Of a stretch of 9,191 nucleotides of DNA, positions 1 to 6,661 are shown one piece after another. Origin of the DNA: Bacteroidota bacterium (GTDB taxonomy: Bacteria; Bacteroidota; Bacteroidia; Chitinophagales; UBA8649); NCBI GenBank assembly GCA_003447535.1, contig DLYY01000108.1:1-9191 (forward strand), written 5' to 3'. The position numbers and the translations under genes were made by a program. Position 1 is the first letter of the stretch, and the number at the start of each line of letters is the position of its first letter. The notes beneath the pieces are model-generated. The model did not search any database. It was not told the origin of the DNA and was given only the letters and a program-made list of their open reading frames with translations.

Positions 1-307
1 ATAGGGTAACCCCTCTCTTTTCAATAGCAAATACACAATGCTTCGAACCACGCAGTGTCGTTTTAAAAACTCCATCCTCCTCATCAAGCGTATAAGGACC
101 ATTAGCATCCAATACTTCTTGATGGGCCTTGCTTAGATAAGGCCGAACGGCATCTAATACGTTTTCAAGTTCAGCTAACTCAAAAGGCTCTAATGGGGCT
201 CCTGTATCACCTTCAACACAACATTTTCCTTTACAGGCACTCAAGTCACAGACAAAGTGTTCTTCAAAAATTGCCTCACTTAGTAGCTTATCTTTGAATA
301 AAATCAT
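1..307 (-). CDS. DUF3109 family cysteine-cluster protein, N-terminal part (runs off the window)
   Basis: The first 102 codons of a minus-strand gene are present; the rest lies outside the window. Translation starts at the ATG at 307-305 and begins MILFKDKLLSEAIFEEHFVC. The visible cysteine cluster is C20-x4-C25-x3-C29-C30 in the context CDLSACKGKCCVEGD, followed by GAPLEPFE, a helical charged stretch, and a further cysteine at C91 (SKHCVF). This matches the DUF3109 family of Bacteroidota, distantly related to YkgJ-type cysteine clusters. The cysteines probably bind a metal (zinc or an Fe-S centre), but the family has no established biochemical role. The start ATG overlaps the TGA of the upstream methyltransferase gene in an ATGA arrangement, so the two are likely co-transcribed and translationally coupled. 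The family assignment is from memory of the motif; the metal-binding role is inferred. Confidence 0.88.
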   Translation of the reverse strand, partial: MILFKDKLLSEAIFEEHFVCDLSACKGKCCVEGDTGAPLEPFELAELENVLDAVRPYLSKAHQEVLDANGPYTLDEEDGVFKTTLRGSKHCVFAIEKRGVTL

Positions 308-1020
308 TTCATTCGCATTTTTCTTCCAAGTGCAAAAATACAGGGACGTTTATGTAAATCAGTGATTTCGCTTTTCCAGTCTGAGACTTTTTTTGTTTTA
401 ATCCATTGGGTGTCTAGGGTTAAATCACATGAGACATGTAAAAGGGTCGAAGGATTAAGTTGATTTAAAAGGGCTTTCCATAGTGCCATATTGCGGTAAG
501 GAGTTTCCATAAAAAGTTGTGTTGCGCCATAAGTGTTCACATCCTGTTCCATGGCACGTATTCGTTTGTTGCGAGCAGCCTGTTCTACTGGAAGATATCC
601 ATGAAATGCAAACTGCTGGCCATTTAATCCACTGCCTGTAAGGGCTAAAAGAATACTTGAAGGACCCACAAGAGGTTGAATCTCGAAATTTAGTTCATGG
701 GCAATTGATACTATCACTGATCCCGGGTCGGCAATACATGGATTACCGGCCTCGCTTAGAACCCCCACATCATGGGATTTGGATTTAGCCTCCTGAAGGG
801 TTTTACGAATGTGTTTTACGTTGGGATTATGCTTATCTAACTCAAGCCAACGAATCGCCTCGTCAAAGTTTCGTTTATCCCCTATTTTTCGTAAGAACCG
901 ACGAGCTGTTCGGAGCCTCTCAACGATAAGGTATTCTACTGGCGCAATAGTCTCAACGAGTCTTGGATCCATGCAATCCGCATTGCCTAAATCAGTTGGA
1001 ATTAAGTAAAGTCTTGGCAT
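304..1020 (-). CDS. SAM-dependent methyltransferase, tetrapyrrole-methylase fold (RsmI-like paralogue)
   Basis: A 238-residue protein of the same superfamily as RsmI, the 16S rRNA C1402 ribose 2'-O-methyltransferase. Family hallmarks are SEAGNPCIADPG (residues 89-100) and LVGPSS leading into the GSGLNGQQFAFHGYLP segment (117-144). METPYRN (171-177), IKTKK (207-211) and DLHKRP (221-226) follow. The N-terminal loop reads LIPTDLGNADCMD instead of the TPIGNLxD of true RsmI, and VERLRTARRFLRKI replaces the RsmI AEDTRTS segment. These features place it in the second RsmI-like group common in Bacteroidota, annotated only as SAM-dependent methyltransferase. The substrate is unknown; RNA is plausible but not shown. 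Its ATG (1020-1018) overlaps the TAA of the SprB-repeat gene by one base (TAATG), and its TGA overlaps the next start. Length is slightly short of canonical RsmI (about 280). Confidence 0.9.
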   Translation of the reverse strand: MPRLYLIPTDLGNADCMDPRLVETIAPVEYLIVERLRTARRFLRKIGDKRNFDEAIRWLELDKHNPNVKHIRKTLQEAKSKSHDVGVLSEAGNPCIADPGSVIVSIAHELNFEIQPLVGPSSILLALTGSGLNGQQFAFHGYLPVEQAARNKRIRAMEQDVNTYGATQLFMETPYRNMALWKALLNQLNPSTLLHVSCDLTLDTQWIKTKKVSDWKSEITDLHKRPCIFALGRKMRMK

Positions 1021-4000
1021 TAACGAATTAGGGATACACTTCCCTTTTGCTTTACACTATGATCTCCTAAAAACCACACCTCTACGAGATAGGTATACAT
1101 TCCAGGAGGTTGCATTTTTCCTTTATACATGCCATCCCATTGAGGACGGTTACTCGCTGCTTGAAAAACCTGTTGACCCCATCGGTTATATACTTTAAGA
1201 TCAACTTGGGAAACCCCCACTCCATATACCTCAAAAACATCATTTTGTCCGTCTCCGTTTGGCGTGAAGGCATTGGGTACATAGAGATCGAGAGGCTCGC
1301 CTACAAACAACGTAAAGTCGGTTGACCCGATACATCCCAGACTATCCGTAACCAACACCGTATAATCGCTTGTGACATAGATTGTAGCTATTGGATTACT
1401 GCAATCATCACAACTCAATCCAAAAGGTGGTGCCCATAGATACTCAAAGGGAGCTTGACCATTCCAAAGACTATCAAGCTCTAAAAGGACAGTGTCGCCA
1501 AAGTCAAGGTATTGGTCGGCTAAAAACGGAGCTATGGCCTGAGGCTCACTTACTCTAATGGGGTTTAGTGTGTCAGAACATCCAAGATCATCCGTTACAA
1601 TGATTTCATACTGCCCAGAGGGTAAATTTTCAAATAGTGGACTAGACTGAATACCGGTTAGGTCCAACAACTGATAGGTGAAAGTTCTTGACGTATCTAC
1701 AGCACTGACAAACACCTCTAGACTGCCATCCTCATCTCCATTACAGGTTGTAGCTATGGATTGGGCGCTGTACCCGTTGGCTAATGGTTCAGACAACGTA
1801 AACACGCTATCCCCTCTGCACCCTGTACCATCTTCTACGAATTCAATTTGATAAGTACCTGCCGATAAGTTATTGAATACCCCTGTAGTATTGCTTTGAA
1901 TTAGCAGTCCATTATTGTCTAACAGGCGGGCCGAAAATGCAGTAACTCCTGCAGAAGAGACAGTAATCTGTCCACCTCTGCCTCCCTGACATGCGGCATT
2001 ACTACCTCCCAGATTGAGGTTAACATTTGTGCCTGGAGCAATAGAATAGGTTCCGTTGGCCTGGCATGCGTTATCATCTGTTGCAATTACCTGATAGGTG
2101 CTAGGGTGTAAATTATCAAATTGTACTGTGGAGCCTACTTGGGTTAAGCTATCTAAAGACCATGTAATCTGCCCTGAGCCTCCAGAGGCGCTGACTTCAA
2201 TAGAACCATCCGAAACGCCTAAACAAGTTTCATTGGAAATTGTCCCCAAGATGGTTAAGAGCGCTGGACTGCTTACTTCTACCGAATCAATCGTCGAACA
2301 TCCAAAAGCATCAGAAACTATTACATTATAGTTACCTGCAACTAAACCTGAAGCAGTATCTGTTCCTTGACTTAGTGGATCGTTCCACTGAATTGTAACA
2401 GGAAGAAAACCTCCCGAAGACTGCACTACAGCAATACCATCACTGTAACCAAAACAGCTTACCGAATCAGAGGCCACAGTTAATGTCGGACTTTCTCCAA
2501 GGCTATCAATAGTCACTGTATCACGTATTTCACAACCAAGAGCATCTGTTGCTAGAACGGAATATACTCCAGCTGCCAATCCAACTGCCGTCTGACTAGT
2601 TTGACTTAATGGGCCACTCCATTGGTACGAAATCGGGGTACTCGCGTTGGATATGTATATCGTCGCGCTACCTCGACCCTCCAAACACGTATCAGCCGCC
2701 AACACCACACTATCTTGTGCAGGGCCACTTCCACCGACCGATAAGGTTAAGGTATCAAAACAGCCTGAAGCATCGAAAACTCGGAAAAAATAGGACCCTA
2801 TAACAAGGCTATCTATAGTAAATGTTGACCCCGCGGTGGATTGGCCTTGATAAATGGTTTGATAAGGTGCACTGCCCCCTGATATTTGTAGTATAATACT
2901 GCCATCACCCAAAATACCGCAGGATTCATCGGTAACTAAAGAATTTATGGTAAGTTGATTCGGTTCAAAGACTTCGACATTGATCGAATCCGAACAACCA
3001 TTTGAGTCCGCTACAGTAACCTGATATTGCCCTGCGGAAAGTGCAATGGCAGTATCTGTTGTTTGAACAAGGATATCATTCCACTGAAATGTATACGGGG
3101 CGTCCCCTCCACTTGAAAGCACCCAAGCCCTCCCATCACTGCTGCCATTACAAGAAGTTATATCGCTCCCTGCTGTTAGAGAAGGAACCGCACCAAGTGG
3201 CAAAACTTCCGCCGTATCAACAAGTACACAACCTGCGGCGTCACTAAGAGTCAACTCATATAGGCCTGGTGATAATCCCACCGCCGTAGAACTTGTCTGA
3301 CCCAAAGGATCATCCCATTGAAAACTAATAGGTGCCTGACCGCCAGTAAAGTTTACGGTAGCAGAACCTACACCAGCAACACAGGTGTCTGGACGTGTTG
3401 TCATCGAATCAATAAACGGTCCTCTAACAGGAATAAAAACACAGGATGAATCTGAACAACCACTTGCGTCGGTGGCCGTCACACAATGAAATCCAGCTGA
3501 AAGATTCACAGCTAATGCTGTAGCCTCTCCATTATCCCACTGCCATTGTACAGCGCCACTTCCCCCAGAAACAACACTGGCTTGAGCACTTCCATTTGAT
3601 TGCCCACAATCACTAGTATCAGCAAGCACTGTGTTCACTGTAAGATTAGAAGTAAAGTTGACGGCCTGATTATCGGTATCCACAACAGCAGATCCATCAC
3701 AATTTGTGTATGTGATTTCAGCCGTATACACTTGATTTGTTGTAGGACATACTTGGACGTTTGCGCCATTGCCAACGACAGTCCCATTTTGATCCGTCCA
3801 CTCAATAGTGTAATTCGGCGTCCCATTAGGTAAAAAACGCCAAGCTTCCGGCGTATTTACCGACCATGGCCCTGTATTTCGATTCGGTGGTGTATAGGCC
3901 ACATTTCCTGCTGCATTTTGGATACCAATAAGTGCGTTGCCCGAATTCCATGCAGCACAAGTCGGCTTGTTTTCTACATAAACCTCTATCGCATTGGTAG

Positions 4001-4613
4001 ACTCATAAATCACAATCTGATGGCGGCTCAATAAATTGTTACAACTATAGTGACAAACATTATCAAAGTTCACGACAAAGGTTCTGCACGGATAGCTCCC
4101 CAAGTTTGCATAGCGGATCGCACCGCAAACCGAAGGATCGATATCGTGATAGACCCCCATGATTGAATTGGTCGGCAGGATAGCACTCGGCATGGTATTA
4201 GAAAAAGAATATGGATTGTATCCTCCTGCAAGGCTCGCGTCAAAAGAAATTACCCCATTACTTCCAATTACTAGTTGATTGTAAGTGTTGCCAAAAAAGC
4301 AAAACGTAAAGGGTAAGGTAATTAGGCTGCTGTATTCATCATCAGTATTCACTGAGGTAGGCGTTCCTAATCCATAAGGATACGGCGGAGCATATGGAAT
4401 AGCAGAAACCCCATAGGACGTTGTTTCTCCAGTCGCCAAGAATGAAGACGATAGTTGTGTGCAGGAGTCTGTGCATTGCAAGGTGATTGGAGGACCCGCC
4501 ACAATACTAGGACAGCCAGGAGCTTGTGCTTGAAGGTTTAGGGAAACAAATAGGCTCAAAAGCCCTGACAGAATTGAATTTCTCAAGTACGATTTGTTTA
4601 AAACTTTGGACAA
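1020..4613 (-). CDS. SprB-repeat cell-surface protein with T9SS type B (CHU_C) C-terminal domain
   Basis: A 1197-residue secreted protein. Residues 1-29 are a Sec signal peptide (basic start, hydrophobic core ILSGLLSLFVSLNL, likely cut in LQA/QAPG). Residues about 50-260 form the N-terminal domain common in these adhesins, with a nidogen-like core (GVYHDIDP, PCRTFVVNFDNV, HQIVIYESTNAIEVYVENK, ALIGIQNAAG). Residues about 326-1025 hold nine SprB-type repeats, each with a paired cysteine. Residues 1026-1105 are a PKD/Ig-like module with the common SCDDCSNP and YTVLVTDSLGC signatures. Residues 1107-1197 are the CHU_C/gliding-motility C-terminal domain (VPNAFTPNGDGQNDVF, VYNRWGQQVF, WDGMYKG, GMYTYLVEV), the signal for T9SS type B secretion. 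SprB itself is a motility adhesin, but other members have unknown ligands. No ATG is available near the start: TTG at 4613 lies inside the porP-like gene, and TTG at 4586 would give a shorter, also acceptable signal peptide. Confidence 0.93.
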   Translation of the reverse strand: MSKVLNKSYLRNSILSGLLSLFVSLNLQAQAPGCPSIVAGPPITLQCTDSCTQLSSSFLATGETTSYGVSAIPYAPPYPYGLGTPTSVNTDDEYSSLITLPFTFCFFGNTYNQLVIGSNGVISFDASLAGGYNPYSFSNTMPSAILPTNSIMGVYHDIDPSVCGAIRYANLGSYPCRTFVVNFDNVCHYSCNNLLSRHQIVIYESTNAIEVYVENKPTCAAWNSGNALIGIQNAAGNVAYTPPNRNTGPWSVNTPEAWRFLPNGTPNYTIEWTDQNGTVVGNGANVQVCPTTNQVYTAEITYTNCDGSAVVDTDNQAVNFTSNLTVNTVLADTSDCGQSNGSAQASVVSGGSGAVQWQWDNGEATALAVNLSAGFHCVTATDASGCSDSSCVFIPVRGPFIDSMTTRPDTCVAGVGSATVNFTGGQAPISFQWDDPLGQTSSTAVGLSPGLYELTLSDAAGCVLVDTAEVLPLGAVPSLTAGSDITSCNGSSDGRAWVLSSGGDAPYTFQWNDILVQTTDTAIALSAGQYQVTVADSNGCSDSINVEVFEPNQLTINSLVTDESCGILGDGSIILQISGGSAPYQTIYQGQSTAGSTFTIDSLVIGSYFFRVFDASGCFDTLTLSVGGSGPAQDSVVLAADTCLEGRGSATIYISNASTPISYQWSGPLSQTSQTAVGLAAGVYSVLATDALGCEIRDTVTIDSLGESPTLTVASDSVSCFGYSDGIAVVQSSGGFLPVTIQWNDPLSQGTDTASGLVAGNYNVIVSDAFGCSTIDSVEVSSPALLTILGTISNETCLGVSDGSIEVSASGGSGQITWSLDSLTQVGSTVQFDNLHPSTYQVIATDDNACQANGTYSIAPGTNVNLNLGGSNAACQGGRGGQITVSSAGVTAFSARLLDNNGLLIQSNTTGVFNNLSAGTYQIEFVEDGTGCRGDSVFTLSEPLANGYSAQSIATTCNGDEDGSLEVFVSAVDTSRTFTYQLLDLTGIQSSPLFENLPSGQYEIIVTDDLGCSDTLNPIRVSEPQAIAPFLADQYLDFGDTVLLELDSLWNGQAPFEYLWAPPFGLSCDDCSNPIATIYVTSDYTVLVTDSLGCIGSTDFTLFVGEPLDLYVPNAFTPNGDGQNDVFEVYGVGVSQVDLKVYNRWGQQVFQAASNRPQWDGMYKGKMQPPGMYTYLVEVWFLGDHSVKQKGSVSLIR
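1539..3638 (-). repeat. Array of nine SprB-type repeats in C-A-B order
   Basis: Nine degenerate repeats of about 75-80 residues (protein residues about 326-1025). Each has an early Cys and a late Gly-Cys (Ala-Cys in repeat 7): C336/C386, C411/C462, C488/C540, C565/C618, C643/C694, C720/C772, C797/C850, C875/C932, C957/C1012. Three classes are visible from the motif after the first Cys. Class A is CxxGxG (C411, C643, C875). Class B is CxGxxDG (C488, C720, C957). Class C is Cxxxx(D/N)GS, preceded by LTxN or LTIL (C336, C565, C797). The order is C-A-B three times. The paired cysteines probably form one disulfide per repeat, which is an inference from spacing. SprB repeats are known as modular stalks in gliding and adhesion proteins. 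Confidence 0.88.
2031..3422 (-). repeat. Gapless tandem duplication of a 232-residue (696-bp) three-repeat block
   Basis: Protein residues 398-629 (bases 3422-2727) align with residues 630-861 (bases 2726-2031) with no insertion or deletion. I counted about 103 identities of 232. The strongest matches are QTS-x-TAVGL, DTC-x-x-G-x-GSAT, QWND-x-L-x-Q and LTI ahead of the third cysteine. All six cysteines of one block lie exactly 232 residues from those of the other. Identity falls from about 53% in the first repeat to about 25% at the end, so the duplication is old and not a recent slippage product. Confidence 0.85.
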
Positions 4614-5647
4614 AATCGATTGTAGTCAATAGCCATTGGTCCTTGCTTGTTGTGCGTGTAAATCAATGACAACTCTAGAGCTCCATTAGAATTTGTAGGA
4701 ACGCGAAGATCAGATAATGTTACATCATAGGATAACCCTGCGCGCATATTGTAGGCTTCTACCCCTATTACTCCGATAAGGGCGTCAATTCCGAAACCAT
4801 TGATTCCTCCTACTAATCGAGCCCATCCCCCAGCAAAGGCTGATACATTTTCTGCTAATTCATATTCAAAACCAGAACCTACATTCGCTTGCTGAGCATT
4901 GCCTTGAAGCATGTATAGCACCGTAGGTGTGATGTAAGCATAATCGCCCACTTTGATTTGGGCTGCCGCATGAGCATTAATCCGAGTATTGAGCTTGTTG
5001 TCTTCACCTAAAAAACTTTCGTTGGGCTGATGTACATGGTTTACTCCAACACCAAACATATAACCAACCTCTTCGTTGGGTTGAGAGCTAAAGAGTGCGC
5101 CAACATTGACTTCTGGATAACTGATGTTTCCGTTTTGAAAAGTCTCTCCATTGAATGCCAATGGGTTAAAGGCATTTGCACCAGCATCCCACTGTTGTTC
5201 AAAAATTAAATCGCCTTCATTCACTCGCTTTGATACATAACCCGTTTGAAGACCTAAGCCAATGTTTGAACGCCCAAAGCGATCAAGTCCTTGATGATAG
5301 GATAGAGAAAATAACCCCGCCCGCGTCGTTAAGTTTCCATTCCCTGCAGCATCATTGTAAAAAGCTAATCCCATACCTAGAATATTTTCTCTCATTCTTT
5401 CGGGAAAAAGTCGAGCATCAAAAGAAGCTTGAACTGTGGTGTAAGGAGCCCATGATGAAAAGGTAGGAATCGCAAACCATTGGCTTCGATAATTGACCAC
5501 TGCTCTGAAGTCTCCACCGTGAAGTCCAGTCAATGCAGGGTTAAGGGTGAGCGGTGATGCGTGATACTGACTAAAGTGAATATCTTGAGATTTGGCTGTA
5601 CTGAGAAGAGCACAAAAAGAAAGAAACATTAAAACTCGGCGCATCAT
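4598..5647 (-). CDS. PorP/SprF family type IX secretion system membrane protein
   Basis: A 349-residue outer-membrane protein. Residues 1-20 are a signal peptide (MMRRVLMFLSFCALLSTAKS) ahead of the family-defining mature start QDIHFSQYHASPLTLNPALTG (residues 21-41). The rest is rich in alternating short glycine/aromatic strands typical of an outer-membrane beta-barrel (for example GLFSLSYHQG and NIGLGLQTGYVSK). It ends in LELSLIY and a final RFCPKF, the usual family tail. Length fits the family (about 300-350). In Flavobacterium, SprF is needed to deliver the adhesin SprB to the surface, and PorP works with the PorK/PorN T9SS ring. The next gene overlaps this one by 16 bp and encodes a type B cargo, so this copy is more likely a cargo-specific SprF-like partner than the core PorP. 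The ATG at 5647 is followed directly by a second ATG; either could start translation. Confidence 0.93.
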   Translation of the reverse strand: MMRRVLMFLSFCALLSTAKSQDIHFSQYHASPLTLNPALTGLHGGDFRAVVNYRSQWFAIPTFSSWAPYTTVQASFDARLFPERMRENILGMGLAFYNDAAGNGNLTTRAGLFSLSYHQGLDRFGRSNIGLGLQTGYVSKRVNEGDLIFEQQWDAGANAFNPLAFNGETFQNGNISYPEVNVGALFSSQPNEEVGYMFGVGVNHVHQPNESFLGEDNKLNTRINAHAAAQIKVGDYAYITPTVLYMLQGNAQQANVGSGFEYELAENVSAFAGGWARLVGGINGFGIDALIGVIGVEAYNMRAGLSYDVTLSDLRVPTNSNGALELSLIYTHNKQGPMAIDYNRFCPKF

Positions 5648-5667
5648 CCTGTAATTTTGGTAGCTAC

Positions 5668-5675
5668 TAAAGATA
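5668..5675 (-). promoter_or_regulatory. Candidate Bacteroidota -7 element before the porP/sprF-like gene
   Basis: The 59-bp gap 5648-5706 is the only sizeable intergenic space in the minus-strand gene run. On the minus strand it contains TATCTTTA, one mismatch from the Bacteroidota -7 consensus TAnnTTTG, 20 bases before the ATG. I see no convincing -33 TTTG at the usual distance, so this is weak. If active, it would let the secretion partner and adhesin be expressed separately from the two upstream genes. Confidence 0.22.
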
Positions 5676-5706
5676 ACAAGGATTTTCTATCTACAGGTTA
5701 TTAACG

Positions 5707-6639
5707 CTACTTTCTCCTAGAAATTTTTCGCCAAATGTTAAAAGGAAACGGCAACTTTTCATGTACAAAAAAAGTATACTCCTTACGTTCGGCTCCAAAA
5801 CCTTTGTAAAACCGGGCTACTCCTTCGAGTGCAGATCCTTCAAAATCTAAGTACTTCATCTGGTCAGCATTCTTTATAACACACTGATTCATAATAACAT
5901 GCATTGCATTAACCTCCTTTCCTTTAGGAGAGGAAACCGGTATAAGATTAATGATACGCATGGGACCTGATAAGAAAAAGTTTGCCGCGATAAGGTCATC
6001 TTTTAAGTACGCACCAATAATGGTTCCTAAGCCATAGGATTGAGCCTTATAAATAAGCCGATGCATGGTATGTTTTGTCGTTTGGTCGATTGAAGGATCT
6101 TTCGATCGCATATGCTTTAAATAAAATGACGTGAAAGTTTCTGGAGAGATACTTTGCGTGGTGTGAATAGGAAACTTATCGGCCTTTTTTAGCGAACGCT
6201 TTAGATTTCCAGAATACTTGGCCTCAAGTACGTCGTATGGCGCATCTAAAGCAAGTTCAAAATTGGGTCGTGGTATCGGACCAAAATGATCCGGTACAGA
6301 ATTCCCCGAGTTAAGCTGAATTTCAATCAATGGAAAACGTTCGACAAGTAATAAGAGAGCCCCTTCAATATCGATTACCTGACTTCCCTGCTGGCTGTAC
6401 ATCCCCAATTGTTGGGTAAACGGGGGTTGGTAGGCGTAGGATATACCCCACTTTTGGTGAAAAGGCACCGGGAAAACGGCCTCATAATCTCCCGCGATAA
6501 GTCCTTCCCATTCCATGGCTACAGCATCAAGATACCACGTATAGGCATACGGCATAGCATTCGGTGCGAAGTGCACCACACCATTCCATCGTTTATCGTC
6601 AATTTCCTCGCGCTTTACCCAGCGCCAAGTTGTGTGCAT
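5707..6639 (-). CDS. FemAB-like / GNAT-fold acyltransferase
   Basis: A 310-residue protein when started at the ATG at 6639. An in-frame TTG at 6657 would add six residues but leaves only 4 bp after the upstream stop; homologue-like spacing to the REEID motif favours the ATG. Visible family signatures are YAYTWYLDAV (residues 31-40), a QPPFTQQLGMY segment (71-81), YSGNLKRSLKKA in the middle, and the C-terminal block LDFEGS...GVARFYKGFGAE (264-284) followed by an aromatic strand. These match the FemAB-like/Acetyltransf_6 branch of the GNAT superfamily in Bacteroidota, which contains aminoacyl-tRNA-dependent transferases and acyl-CoA-type enzymes. No signal peptide or membrane segment is seen, so it should act in the cytoplasm. 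The substrate is unknown; the deacetylase-like gene 22 bp upstream points to envelope glycan or lipid-linked sugar modification, by inference only. Confidence 0.8.
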   Translation of the reverse strand: MHTTWRWVKREEIDDKRWNGVVHFAPNAMPYAYTWYLDAVAMEWEGLIAGDYEAVFPVPFHQKWGISYAYQPPFTQQLGMYSQQGSQVIDIEGALLLLVERFPLIEIQLNSGNSVPDHFGPIPRPNFELALDAPYDVLEAKYSGNLKRSLKKADKFPIHTTQSISPETFTSFYLKHMRSKDPSIDQTTKHTMHRLIYKAQSYGLGTIIGAYLKDDLIAANFFLSGPMRIINLIPVSSPKGKEVNAMHVIMNQCVIKNADQMKYLDFEGSALEGVARFYKGFGAERKEYTFFVHEKLPFPFNIWRKISRRK

Positions 6640-6661
6640 TGGTGGTAAATTCTTCAATGTA

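Noticed and set aside
809..1009. Plus-strand open frame antisense to the methyltransferase gene
   Set aside because: It lies entirely opposite a well-supported gene and its translation shows no recognisable domain; the same holds for the other short frames opposite the adhesin, porP-like, FemAB-like and deacetylase genes.
304..1020. Naming this gene rsmI
   Set aside because: The TPIGNLxD and AEDTRTS signatures of true RsmI are missing, so the symbol would overstate what is known.
1020..4613. Naming this gene sprB
   Set aside because: SprB of Flavobacterium is several thousand residues long; sharing the repeat family and C-terminal domain does not show orthology or a motility role.
5660..5667. 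GTAGCTAC palindrome in the porP-like leader
   Set aside because: Eight bases, a single copy and no flanking symmetry; easily chance.
5648..5697. CCTGTA ... TACAGG inverted repeat across the intergenic gap as a terminator
   Set aside because: A six-base stem with a 38-base loop and no T-run is not a credible intrinsic terminator.
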